The notes under the pieces are model-generated. The model had not been told where the DNA came from. It saw only the letters and a list, made by a program, of their open reading frames with translations, and ran no database searches. Position numbers and translations under genes: made by a program. DNA of 64,000 nt. Origin: Aquipuribacter sp051216895. GTDB taxonomy: Bacteria > Actinomycetota > Actinomycetes > Actinomycetales > JBBAYJ01. The stretch is from positions 124,001-188,000 of the forward strand of contig NZ_JBPKAO010000001.1 of NCBI RefSeq assembly GCF_051216895.1. Direction: 5' to 3'. How positions within the stretch are numbered: the first letter of the stretch is position 1; the number at the start of each line of letters is the position of its first letter. Shown one piece after another: positions 1 to 7,959 of this stretch.

Positions 1-1
1 G

Positions 2-88
2 CCGCTCGCGACCGCCCAGCTGCTGCTGTCGGTGACCGGCGGGCCGACCGCCGAGCAGGTGTCCGGCCCCGCTGACAGCCTGGCGTGA
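2..88 (+). CDS. C-terminal fragment of an unidentified protein (cut by window edge)
   Basis: Frame 2 is open from the window edge and ends in TGA at 86-88, giving a 28-residue tail (…LLLSVTGGPTAEQVSG…). The stop overlaps the ATG of the next gene as TGATG, which is the usual coupling style of this genome and supports this frame being coding. The fragment is too short to assign a family. Confidence 0.4.
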   Translation, partial: PLATAQLLLSVTGGPTAEQVSGPADSLA

Positions 89-1038
89 TGGAGCTGGGGT
101 CGGTACGGGAGCTGAAGGAGGCGTGGCTGTCCCGGGTGGCGGTGCGGGGCGTCGCGGGGCGGGCGCCGATGGTGGGTCCGGTGGCCCTGGGCGCGGCCCC
201 GCGGGGTGCCGGCTACGCGCTCGCCGTGCGCTACCGGCACGAGGGGCCGCTGGTGGCCCGGCTCGTCGGGCAGCTGCGGGACGCGGTCGGGGACCGGGAG
301 GTCGACGTCCGCCGCATCGGGTCGGTGCGGCCGCTCACCACCCCCACGCCGGAGCAGCTGCAGGGCCGGCTCCGGCCCCTGGTGCCGGGGTGCTCGATCT
401 GCCACGAGGCCGACACGGCCGGCACGCTGGGCGGCGTCGTCGAGCGTGACGGCGAGCGCTTCCTGCTGTCCAACAGCCACGTGCTGGCCCGCGCGGGGCT
501 CGCCTCGCCCGGGGACGTGGTGCGGCAGCCCGGTCCGGCCGACGGCGGCCGGGCGCAGGACCGCGTCGGGGTGCTCGAGACCGCCGTGCCGTTCGACCCG
601 GCCGGCGCCAACCGGGTCGACGCCGCCATCGCCCGCCCGGACCCCGGTGTCGAGGTCGACCTGCACCCCTCGGGCACGGCCCGGCTGGACGGCGACGAGC
701 TGGTCGAGAAGCTCGGCCGGACCACCGGGCTCACCCGCGGCCGGGTGACGGCGATCGAGGTGGACGACGTGGTCGTGGACCTCGGTGAGGGGGTGGGGCT
801 GCTCCGCTTCGACGGGCAGGTCGAGGTGAGCGGGACCGCAGGTGGCCCGGACGGGACCGCGGGGCCCTTCTCGCGCGGGGGCGACAGCGGGTCGCTCGTG
901 CGGCTGGCCGGCGGGGGCCGAGCCGTGGGGCTGCTGTTCGCCGGCAGCGAGGCCGGTGGTGACGACGGGTTCGGGTTGACGTTCTGCAACGTCGTCGACG
1001 ACGTCCTCGACGAGCTGGGTGCCATCCTTCTCGGATGA
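88..1038 (+). CDS. Trypsin-fold (S1-like) serine protease with small N-terminal domain
   Basis: A 316-residue protein. A chymotrypsin-like triad can be read: His131 in SNSHVLA, Asp178 in RVDAAIARPD and Ser267 in RGGDSGSLV. The segment from GCSICHE to the DAG-type DD ending spans a full S1 domain. The first 100 residues form a separate module (roughly residues 28-80) whose pattern, hydrophobic strand - helix - DVRRIGSV strand, resembles the N-terminus of the next gene product. There is no signal peptide, so the protein is probably cytoplasmic, unlike classical trypsins. ATG 88 overlaps the upstream TGA. A GTG at 85 is directly in front but would lie inside the upstream coding end. The stop overlaps the next start (ATGA), so the two are co-translated. 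Substrate is unknown; the catalytic assignment rests on motifs only. Confidence 0.75.
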   Translation: MELGSVRELKEAWLSRVAVRGVAGRAPMVGPVALGAAPRGAGYALAVRYRHEGPLVARLVGQLRDAVGDREVDVRRIGSVRPLTTPTPEQLQGRLRPLVPGCSICHEADTAGTLGGVVERDGERFLLSNSHVLARAGLASPGDVVRQPGPADGGRAQDRVGVLETAVPFDPAGANRVDAAIARPDPGVEVDLHPSGTARLDGDELVEKLGRTTGLTRGRVTAIEVDDVVVDLGEGVGLLRFDGQVEVSGTAGGPDGTAGPFSRGGDSGSLVRLAGGGRAVGLLFAGSEAGGDDGFGLTFCNVVDDVLDELGAILLG

Positions 1039-1775
1039 CCGACCGGGACACCGCCCGCGCCGCGAAGGACCAGCTCCGTGCGGAGCTGGGGCGGCTGCCC
1101 GGGGTCACCGGTATCGGCATCGGCCGGCGCGAGGGCGACTACGTCATCACCGTCTCCGTGACCGAGCAGGCCGTGTGCGACCACGTGCCGCCGCACTTCC
1201 ACGGGGTCGTGGTCGAGGTGCGCGTCTCGGGCCGGCTGCGAGCGCTCGGCGGCGGTCCGGTCCGCGACGAGCCGGAGGCCGTGGTGCAGGCCGGGGGACC
1301 GACAGCCCCGGGTGCGGGGCCGAGGTCCCGGCACGAGGATGCACAGGTGGAACTCGACGACGCGGTCTCCTTCGCCACCCAGCACCGGCGCAGCGTGCTC
1401 ATCACCCTCAAGCGGGACGGTCGACCCCAGTCGTCCAACGTCATGCACGTCGTCCGGGACGGCCGGTTCGTGGTGTCGGTGACCGACGACCGGGCCAAGA
1501 CCCGCAACGCCCGCCGCGACCCGCGGGTGTCCCTGCACGTCAGCGCGCCCGACTTCTGGAGCTACGTGGTGGTCGAGGGCGACGCCGAGACCACCCCCGT
1601 GGCCCGCGAGACCGACGACGACACCGTCGAGGCCCTGGTGCGGTACTACCGCGACGCGGCCGGTGAGGAGCACCCCGACTGGGACGAGTACCGCCGCGTC
1701 ATGGTCCGTGAGCGGAGGCTGCTGCTGGCCGTGAACCCGACGCACGCCTACGGCATGCTGCCCGACCCCGGCTGA
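1035..1775 (+). CDS. PPOX-class (F420/FMN split-barrel) protein, apparently fused to an N-terminal module
   Basis: A 246-residue reading frame. The C-terminal ~142 residues, from VELDDAVSFATQHRR to MLPDPG, look like a complete PPOX-class F420-dependent flavin-type split barrel (GRPQSSNVMHVV, RNARRDPRVSLHV and DFWSYVVVEG strands). The first ~75 residues (PGVTGIGIGRREGDYVITV … VVVEVRVSGRLRAL) resemble the N-terminal module of the upstream protease. The connecting stretch is low-complexity. GTG 1347 is in frame, preceded by GAGGA seven bases upstream, and would give a normal-length 142-aa PPOX protein. So this may be two proteins read from one frame, or a fusion created by loss of a stop codon. 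Known members reduce or bind F420/FMN-linked substrates; the actual substrate is not deducible. Confidence 0.7.
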   Translation: MTDRDTARAAKDQLRAELGRLPGVTGIGIGRREGDYVITVSVTEQAVCDHVPPHFHGVVVEVRVSGRLRALGGGPVRDEPEAVVQAGGPTAPGAGPRSRHEDAQVELDDAVSFATQHRRSVLITLKRDGRPQSSNVMHVVRDGRFVVSVTDDRAKTRNARRDPRVSLHVSAPDFWSYVVVEGDAETTPVARETDDDTVEALVRYYRDAAGEEHPDWDEYRRVMVRERRLLLAVNPTHAYGMLPDPG

Positions 1776-1779
1776 CCCG

Positions 1780-1827
1780 GTCGACGACGCGCGGCCCGAC
1801 GGCGTGGACGACGCGCAGCCCGACGAC
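1780..1827 (+). repeat. Two tandem copies of a 24-bp unit
   Basis: Sequences beginning GTCGACGACGCGCGGCCC (1780) and GTGGACGACGCGCAGCCC (1804) repeat with a 24-base offset in the spacer between two converging genes. A few mismatches separate them. No gene or clear terminator is visible in 1776-1930. Confidence 0.55.
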
Positions 1828-1930
1828 GCGGTGCCCGACCGGAGCGGCCCGACGAGCGGCACGTCCGTCCGGCCCCCATGAAGGAGTCCGAGCGCACTGA
1901 CGGCCGTCCCGGCCACGAGGCCCGCTCGCG

Positions 1931-2806
1931 CTAGAGGTCCTCGACGGCGAACGTGTCGCAGGCGGTGAGGGAGCCCTGCTCGTAGCCCGTGGTGAACCAC
2001 TGCTGCCGCTGCTCGCTGGAGCCGTGGGTCCAGGTGTGCGGGTCGACCTGACCGCCCGAGGCCTCCTGGATGTGGTCGTCGCCCACGGCCTCCGCCGCCG
2101 ACAGCGCGTCCGCCAGCTGCTCGGCCGTGACGGGCTCGAGGAACACCTCGCCGGTGTCGGGGTCGACCGTGGTGGCGGCCTCTCCCACCCACATCCCGGC
2201 GTAGCAGTCGGCCTGCAGCTCCAGGCGGACCTGGCCGGCCCCGGACCCGGCGCTGCGGTCGGCGGTGTCGAACACCCCGGTGACGTTCTGGATGTGGTGG
2301 CCGTACTCGTGGGCCGTCACGTACATCTCGGCGAGCGGGCCGTCCGAGGCGCCGAACTGGGTCTGCAGCAGGTCGAAGAACCCCAGGTCCATGTAGATGC
2401 CCTGGTCGGCCGGGCAGTAGAACGGCCCGGTCGCCGACGTCGCCTGACCGCAGCCCGACGTCGTCGCGTCGGTGAACTCGACCACCCCGGGTCGGACCAG
2501 CTCACCGCCCGACGCGGCCAGGGTCGTGGCCCAGTAGGTGTCGAGCGACTGCACGGTGGCCGACAGCCGGCACGCGCGGTCGGTGTTGGCCTGCTCGGCG
2601 GTGCAGTCGCCCACGACGGACTCCTGCTCCTGTGCCCCGCCGGACCGGGCGCCGTCGACCACCGGGCCGATGTCGACGCCGGTGAACTGGAAGATCAGGA
2701 ACGCGGCGACGCCGAGGATCCCGACCCCACCGCCGGCGGCGGCCGCGCCGCCGCGGCGGCTGCGCACGCGCCCACCCTCGAAGCTGCCACCGGAGCTGAA
2801 CGTCAT
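1931..2806 (-). CDS. Neutral zinc metallopeptidase, YpfJ/KPN_02809 family (PF04228)
   Basis: A 291-residue membrane-anchored metallopeptidase. The N-terminus MTFSSGGSFEGGRVRSRRGG followed by a Gly-rich stretch and one TM helix (about residues 28-46, GILGVAAFLIFQF) is typical of the family. The catalytic zinc motif HEYGHHIQ lies near residue 166, and a downstream ELQADCYAGMW segment supplies the third zinc ligand, as known for this family. The active domain should be outside the membrane. The start was chosen at ATG 2806 because the family begins MTF…; the frame stays open upstream to about 2941 (discussed as a finding). Function inside cells is not well established for the family. Conserved Cys pairs (GDC, ACR, GCG, YCP) suggest an exported domain. 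Confidence 0.85.
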   Translation of the reverse strand: MTFSSGGSFEGGRVRSRRGGAAAAGGGVGILGVAAFLIFQFTGVDIGPVVDGARSGGAQEQESVVGDCTAEQANTDRACRLSATVQSLDTYWATTLAASGGELVRPGVVEFTDATTSGCGQATSATGPFYCPADQGIYMDLGFFDLLQTQFGASDGPLAEMYVTAHEYGHHIQNVTGVFDTADRSAGSGAGQVRLELQADCYAGMWVGEAATTVDPDTGEVFLEPVTAEQLADALSAAEAVGDDHIQEASGGQVDPHTWTHGSSEQRQQWFTTGYEQGSLTACDTFAVEDL

Positions 2807-3102
2807 GCGCGGGGGATCCCCACCCGGGGGGTGGTTCACACCTCTGTGGGGTCTGCGCACCCGGAAGGCCACCCGCGCCAGCAGCCACCCCACCGCGCCA
2901 CCGACGAGCAGACCCACCGGCACCTTGCCGACGAGCCCTCACGCCACCCACCGCGGCCCCCACGCCCCGATCACGCCGCTGGAGCCGACGAACCGCGCGA
3001 GGTGGCCGAACGGGAGCACGAGCGGAGCGTGGCGCGGGAGCCGGGACACGGCCACGCAGGCGTTCGACGGGCGGGCGCCGCGACGGTGCGTACGGTGGCG
3101 TG

Positions 3103-4468
3103 ATGGCCGTCCAGGAGTCCCGCGAGCTCGACGTCGTCGTGCACGGTGCCACCGGCTTCGCGGGCAGGCTCGTGGCCGCGCACCTGGTCCGCCACGCCCC
3201 GGACGGGGTGCGGGTGGGGCTGTCCGGTCGGTCGCCGGACCGGCTCCGTGAGGTCCGCGACGGTCTCGGTGACCGCGCCGCGGCCTGGCCGCTACTGGTC
3301 GCCGACGCCCAGGACGACGCGGCCCTGCGCGACGTGGCGCGGCGCACCCGGGTCATCGCCAGCACCGTCGGCCCGTACGAGCGCTTCGGGCTGCCCCTGA
3401 CGAGGGCCTGCGCCGGCGAGGGCACCGACTACGTCGACCTCACCGGCGAGGTGCTGTTCATGCGGGCCAGCATCGACGCCAACCACGCGACCGCGCAGCG
3501 CACGGGCGCGCGGCTGGTCCACGCCTGCGGGTTCGACTCCGTGCCGTCCGACCTGGGGGTGCTGCTGCTCGCGCGGGCCGCGGCCACGCACGGGCTGGGC
3601 GAGCTGGGACGGACGCGGTTCGTGCTGACCGGCGCGTCCGGCGGGTTCAGCGGCGGGACCGTCGACTCCCTGCGGGCGCAGGTGGACCGGATGCGCTCCG
3701 ACCGGCAGGCGCGTCGCCTGGTCGCCGACCCGTACTCGCTCAGCCCGGACCGGGGCCGCGAGCCCGACCGCACCGTGGACGGCCCGGGCGACGGCCCCGA
3801 CTCCTGGGGGGTGACCTGGGACGAGGACGCCGGTCGCTGGCTCGCCCCGTTCGTCATGGGTCCGGTCAACAGCCGGGTGGTGCGGCGCAGCAACGCCCTG
3901 TCCGACTACTCCTACGGGCGCGGCTTCACCTACCGCGAGTCGGTCGGCCTGCCGGGGCGGGTCCTCGGTGCGCCGCTGGCGGCCGGGCTGGCGGTCGGGA
4001 CGAGGGCGCTAGGGCTCGGCATGGCGCTGCCCCCGACGTGCCGGCTGCTGGACAAGGTACTCCCGGCGGTGGGGACGGGTCCTCGGTGCGCCGCTGGCGG
4101 CCGGGCTGGCGGTCGGGACGGGGGCGCTGGGGCTCGGCATGGCGCTGCCCCCGACGCGCCGGCTGCTGGACAAGGTGCTCCCGGCGGTGGGGACGGGGCC
4201 GGACGAGAAGGCCCGCGAGGCGGGGTACTTCTCGGTCCGGCTGCACTCCCGCACCAGCACCGGACGCCTCGTGCAGGCGACGGTGTCCTCCCCGGGCGAC
4301 CCCGGCTACGCCGCCACGGCCCGGATGCTCGGCGAGAGCGCGCTCGCCCTGGCGCTCGACCGTGACCGGTTGCCCGAGGCGGCCGGTGTCCTGACGCCCG
4401 CCACGGCCCTGGGCGAGGTGCTCGTGGGTCGGTTGCGCGATGCGGGGATGACGCTGCAGGTGCTCTGA
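3103..4468 (+). pseudogene. Frameshifted saccharopine-dehydrogenase-family trans-acting enoyl reductase
   Basis: The first ~325 codons encode a Rossmann oxidoreductase of the mycobacterial trans-acting enoyl reductase type: VVVHGATGFAGRLVAAHL at the N-terminus, STVGPYERFG, GTDYVDLTGE and HACGFDSVPSDLG. At 3961-4078 a 118-bp segment is followed immediately by a second copy at 4079-4196. 118 is not a multiple of three, so the frame is lost and the original frame continues into nonsense until 4365. The true C-terminus (AGYFSVRLHSRTSTGRLVQATV … GMTLQVL) is in another frame and ends at 4468. The copies differ at four positions, so this is not a simple assembly stutter. Unless frameshifting rescues it, the protein lacks its last ~90 residues. 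It stands alone after a 296-bp spacer. In mycobacteria relatives act on polyketide lipids; no polyketide genes are seen here. Confidence 0.85.
3961..4196 (+). repeat. 118-bp imperfect tandem duplication
   Basis: Copies at 3961-4078 and 4079-4196 both start GTCCTCGGTGCGCCGCTGG. They differ at four sites (AGGGC/GGGGC, CTAGG/CTGGG, ACGTGCC/ACGCGCC, GTACTC/GTGCTC), each having A or T in copy one and G or C in copy two. Confidence 0.95.
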
Positions 4469-4483
4469 GCGCCTCGGCGGGCC

Positions 4484-5527
4484 TCAGCGCGTGAACCGGA
4501 CGACCTGCCCGGGGCGGGCCTGGGCGAGCCGGTCGACGTCGGACCGGGGCTCGTCGTCCCGCACGTAGGCCACCACCGGGTAGCCCCCGGTCACGGGGTG
4601 GTCGGACAGGAACACCACGGGCGTGCCCGACGGCGGGACCTGCACGGCGCCCCGCAGGACGCCCTCGCTCGGTAGCTCGGCGGACCCCGTGACCTCGTCG
4701 CGGACCAGCGGACCCCCCTGCAGCCGGACGCCCACGTGGTCACTCTCCGGCCCCACCACGCGCGCGACGTCGAGCAGGGCCGGCCAGGCGTGAGCGGTGC
4801 AGCGGTCCAGGCGCGGACCGGGGACGACCCGCACGCACACCAGGTCCGCGGGCGGGGGCGGCACGGCGGCGAGGTCGATCCCCGGCATCGGTGGGCTGGC
4901 CGGGCCCACCACGCGCCCGACGTCGAGCAGGGCCGGCCAGGCGTGAGCGGTGAAGCGGTCCAGGCGCGGACCCGGGACGACCCGCACGCGCACCAGGTCC
5001 GCGGGCGGGTGCGGCACGGCGGCGAGGTCGACCCCCGGCATCGGTGGGCCGGCCGGGCCCACGGGCACCTCGTCACCGGCGCGAAGCGGGGCCGGACCCA
5101 GGCCCGACAACGTGTCGGTGGACCGTGACCCCAGGACCGGCTCGACGTCGACGCCGCCGCGGACGGCGACGTAGCTGCGCAGGCCGACCGGGGGAGGCGT
5201 CAGGTGCAGGGTCCGTCCCGGCCGCAGCACGAACGGCGCCCCGAGCGGCGTGCCGCCGCAGGGCGCGCCCGTGACGGCCAGGGTGACGGGCCGGTCGCTC
5301 GTCAGCCGCAACCCGCCCAGCAGGACCTCCAGGGACGCGGCCCCCGGCTGGTTGCCCACCAGCCGGTTGCCCAGCCGGTAGGCCGCCCGGTCGCAGGCCC
5401 CGGACCGCGTCACCCCCCACGCCGCGTACCCGGTCCGGCCCTCGTCCTGGACCGTCGTGGCCGGCCCGCTGGCCAGCACGCGCAGCCGGGGCCCGGTGCC
5501 GGCGGCGCGTGGCCGCTGCGACGTCAC
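4484..5527 (-). CDS. pxpC: 5-oxoprolinase subunit C (biotin-dependent carboxyltransferase family), with internal duplication
   Basis: A 347-residue PxpC/KipA-type subunit, last gene of pxpABC. Together the three subunits hydrolyse 5-oxoproline to glutamate with ATP. Family landmarks are GPATTVQDEGRTGYAAWGV at the N-terminus, DRAAYRLGNRLVGN, ELPSEGVLRGAVQVPP and FLSDHPVTGGYPV near the C-terminus. The GTG start overlaps the pxpB stop (GTGA). Residues from about 207 contain two adjacent versions of a ~51-residue block ending LDRFTAHAWPALLDVGRVVG and LDRCTAHAWPALLDVARVVG, produced by a 153-bp in-frame tandem duplication. The normal family has one such block, so the protein is longer by about 50 residues in its catalytic half. 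Whether it still folds is uncertain. Confidence 0.88.
   Translation of the reverse strand: MTSQRPRAAGTGPRLRVLASGPATTVQDEGRTGYAAWGVTRSGACDRAAYRLGNRLVGNQPGAASLEVLLGGLRLTSDRPVTLAVTGAPCGGTPLGAPFVLRPGRTLHLTPPPVGLRSYVAVRGGVDVEPVLGSRSTDTLSGLGPAPLRAGDEVPVGPAGPPMPGVDLAAVPHPPADLVRVRVVPGPRLDRFTAHAWPALLDVGRVVGPASPPMPGIDLAAVPPPPADLVCVRVVPGPRLDRCTAHAWPALLDVARVVGPESDHVGVRLQGGPLVRDEVTGSAELPSEGVLRGAVQVPPSGTPVVFLSDHPVTGGYPVVAYVRDDEPRSDVDRLAQARPGQVVRFTR
4752..5057. repeat. 153-bp in-frame tandem duplication inside pxpC
   Basis: Sequence from CCCACCACGCGCGCGACGTC at 4752 recurs from 4905 as CCCACCACGCGCCCGACGTC with an offset of exactly 153 bases (51 codons). I count about seven substitutions between the copies, several changing residues (Arg/Cys, Phe/Cys, His/Pro). 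Confidence 0.93.
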
Positions 5528-6162
5528 GTCGCCACGAACCGCACCCGCACGCCGGGACGCAGCAGGGCCGGGGGATCGCGGTCCAGGTCCCACACCGTCG
5601 CGGTGGTGCGGCCGAGCAGCTGCCACCCGCCCGGCGAGGCGGTCGGGTAGACCCCGGTCCAGCCGTCGGCCACGGCCACGGAACCGGTCGGGACCCGGGG
5701 CCGGGGCTCGTGCCGGCGGGGCACCTGCCAGGTCGGCCCGGAGTCGGCGACCGCGTAGCCGAAGCCGGGGGCGAACCCGCCGAACGCGACCGTCCACGTG
5801 GTGCCGGTGTGCCGGGCCACGACGCCGTCGGCACCCCAGCCGGTGAGCCGGCCGACCTCGGCCAGGTCCTGCCCGTCGTAGACCACGGGCACCTCCACGA
5901 GCTCCGGCACCTCCGAGGGCTCCGGGGCCGGCACGACCGCCTCGACCGTGCCCCGACCGGCCACGGCGCGCACGCCGTCGGCGACCGCGGCCGCCGTGGT
6001 CGTCCTCGGGTCCAGGACGAGCAGGACGGTGCGGGCTGCGGGCACCAGGTCGACCACCCCGGGCAGGGCGGCGTGACGCAGCCGGGCGTGCAGGTCCATC
6101 ACCTGCGGCAGGTCGTCGAGCTCGACGAGCACCCCCCGCGACCCCGACGGCAGCAGCCGCAT
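5524..6162 (-). CDS. pxpB: 5-oxoprolinase subunit B (KipI family)
   Basis: A 212-residue PxpB/KipI protein: MRLLPSGSRGVLVELDDL at the N-terminus, the hallmark GGFAPGFGYAV around residues 128-138, PRRHEPRPRVPTGSVAVAD, and GGWQLLGRTTATVWD near the C-terminus. Length is typical for the family. Its ATG overlaps the stop of pxpA and its stop overlaps the start of pxpC, so the three are translationally coupled, as expected for subunits of one enzyme. In Bacillus, KipI also inhibits kinase KinA, but actinomycete orthologues in a pxpABC arrangement are best read as oxoprolinase subunits. Confidence 0.9.
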   Translation of the reverse strand: MRLLPSGSRGVLVELDDLPQVMDLHARLRHAALPGVVDLVPAARTVLLVLDPRTTTAAAVADGVRAVAGRGTVEAVVPAPEPSEVPELVEVPVVYDGQDLAEVGRLTGWGADGVVARHTGTTWTVAFGGFAPGFGYAVADSGPTWQVPRRHEPRPRVPTGSVAVADGWTGVYPTASPGGWQLLGRTTATVWDLDRDPPALLRPGVRVRFVAT

Positions 6163-6947
6163 CAGGCGAACGCCGACACGGCCACACCGGCCCGGTCCAG
6201 CGCCTCACGGACCCCGCGGGCGGTGGTGACGGCGCCCGGGGTGTCGCCGTGCAGGCAGAGCGACCGCGCCGTCACCTGCAGCGGCGCCCCGCCGATGTCC
6301 TCGACGGGCCGCCCGGTGGCCATGGCGAGGCAGCGTGCGACGACCTCGTCGACGTCGTGCAGCACCGCGCCCTCGACGCCGCGCGGCACCAAGGTGCCCT
6401 GCGCCGTGTACGCCCGGTCGCCGAACGCCTCGGTCACGGTCCGCAGGCCCGCCGCGGCCGCGAGGTCGAGGACGACCGATCCCGGCAGCCCCAGCAGCGG
6501 CAGCGTCGGGTCGACCGCCGCGACCGCCTCGACCACGGCGCGGGCCTGGTCGTGGTGGTGGACGATCGCGTTGTACAGCGCCCCGTGGGGCTTGACGTAG
6601 CGCACCCTCGCCCCGACCGACGCCGCCGTGCCGACCAGGGCCGCCACCTGGTAGACGACGTCGTCACGCAGCTCGTCGGCCGCGACGTCCACGAACCGGC
6701 GGCCGAAGCCCGCCAGGTCGCGGTAGCCGACGTGCGCCCCGATGCTCACGCCGCGCGCGTGCGCCGCGAGGCACAGCCGCCGCATCGTGCTGGGGTCCCC
6801 GGCGTGGAACCCGCAGGCCACGTTGGCGCTGGACACCACGTCCAGCAGCGCCTCGTCGTCGGTCAGCCGCCAGCGGCCGAACCCCTCGCCGACGTCGGCG
6901 TTCAGGTCGACGGTCGCTGGCGTGTCCTGGGGCATGGCAGCGATCAT
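6162..6947 (-). CDS. pxpA: 5-oxoprolinase subunit A (LamB/YcsF family)
   Basis: A 261-residue LamB/YcsF-family protein, first gene of the pxp operon. Signature segments are VDLNADVGEGFGRW near the N-terminus, SSANVACGFHAGDP, GAHVGYRDLAGFGRR and VKPHGALYN. It is the amidohydrolase-like subunit that with PxpB and PxpC opens 5-oxoproline to glutamate. Two ATGs are possible (6947 and 6935); neither has a strong ribosome binding site, and the family N-terminus starts just before TVDLNAD, so both are compatible. The 31-bp gap to the next gene upstream (mmuM, same strand) makes read-through from that unit possible. Confidence 0.92.
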   Translation of the reverse strand: MIAAMPQDTPATVDLNADVGEGFGRWRLTDDEALLDVVSSANVACGFHAGDPSTMRRLCLAAHARGVSIGAHVGYRDLAGFGRRFVDVAADELRDDVVYQVAALVGTAASVGARVRYVKPHGALYNAIVHHHDQARAVVEAVAAVDPTLPLLGLPGSVVLDLAAAAGLRTVTEAFGDRAYTAQGTLVPRGVEGAVLHDVDEVVARCLAMATGRPVEDIGGAPLQVTARSLCLHGDTPGAVTTARGVREALDRAGVAVSAFA

Positions 6948-6978
6948 CCCGTGACCGGTGCGGCGTGTCCGGACGCCG

Positions 6979-7959
6979 TCAGCACGGTCGGGAGACCCCC
7001 GGCCCGTGCGCCGGCCCGTGCGCCAGCCCGTGCGCCAGCGCGGCCACCTGCTCGGGCCCCACCCGGCAGCAGCCGCCCACCAACCGGGCCCCGGCGTCGA
7101 CCCAGCCCTGCGCCGCGGCCAGGTCCAGGTCGGGACGACCCGTCCAGCGGCGGGCGGCGCCGTCCCACACCTCCCCGCTGTTGGGGTAGACGACCACCGG
7201 CAGACCGGACGCCGCGGCCGCGACCGGGACGGCGGCCGCGACCCCCGACGGGTCGCAGCAGTTGACGCCGACCGCCAGCACCTCGGGGACGTCGCGGGCC
7301 ATGGCGAACGCCTCCTCGGCGGGCTCGCCCCGGCGGGTGCGTACGACCGCGTCCTCCCCCACGACCGTGGTCAACGACAGCCACACCGGTGCACCGACGT
7401 CGCCCGCGGCCAGCAGGAGGGCCTCGACCTCGGCCAGCGCGGGCACCGTCTCCAGGGCCAGGACGTCCGCCCCGGCGTCGGCCAGCACGGACATGCGCTC
7501 GCGGTGGAACGCCCGCAGCCCCGCCACCGTCAGGGGGCGGCCGCCGTCGTGACCGGGGTCGAGGTACTCGCCGGTGTACTCCTGCCCGCCGGCCAGCACG
7601 GCCCCGTACGGGCCCACCGACCCGGCGACCCAGGCCGGTCGGCCCACCCGCTCGACGGCCTCCCGCGCGACCTCGACCGAGCGGGCGACCAGCGCCGAGG
7701 ACTGCTGCGGGCCCAGGCCGAGCCGGGCGAAGCCCTGGGCCGAGGCCTGGTAGGACGCGCTCACGACGACCTGGGCCCCGGCCCGCAGGTAGTCCTCGTG
7801 CGCGTCGCGCACCGCGGCGGGGTCGTCCCGCAGCAGCCGCGCGGACCACAGGTCCCCGGTGAGGTCGTGCCCGCGCGCCTCGAGGTGGGTGGCCAGACCC
7901 CCGTCGAGCACGACCGGGCCCGCGAGGAGTGCCTCGCGCAGCCCGGTCACGTCGGTCAC
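6979..7959 (-). CDS. mmuM: Homocysteine S-methyltransferase
   Basis: A 326-residue zinc-dependent methyltransferase that transfers a methyl group, typically from S-methylmethionine, to homocysteine to give methionine. It shows GPVVLDGGLATHLEARG at the start, VSASYQAS, ETVPALAEVEALL, the first zinc Cys in GVNCCDPSG, and the paired Cys in GGCCRVGPEQ. The GTG start overlaps the stop of the preceding methyltransferase-like gene (GTGA). The C-terminal tail repeats a 12-base unit (GTGCGCCAGCCC-like, 7004-7043), giving GLAHGPAHGP, which is beyond the conserved fold. It could feed methionine recycling together with metY elsewhere in the window, though they are not linked. Confidence 0.9.
   Translation of the reverse strand: MTDVTGLREALLAGPVVLDGGLATHLEARGHDLTGDLWSARLLRDDPAAVRDAHEDYLRAGAQVVVSASYQASAQGFARLGLGPQQSSALVARSVEVAREAVERVGRPAWVAGSVGPYGAVLAGGQEYTGEYLDPGHDGGRPLTVAGLRAFHRERMSVLADAGADVLALETVPALAEVEALLLAAGDVGAPVWLSLTTVVGEDAVVRTRRGEPAEEAFAMARDVPEVLAVGVNCCDPSGVAAAVPVAAAASGLPVVVYPNSGEVWDGAARRWTGRPDLDLAAAQGWVDAGARLVGGCCRVGPEQVAALAHGLAHGPAHGPGVSRPC

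Noticed and set aside
4484..6208. A single 574-residue protein covering pxpC and part of pxpB
   Set aside because: The frame before GTG 5527 is antisense-type filler lying over pxpB, and the GTGA overlap with the pxpB stop marks the real start.
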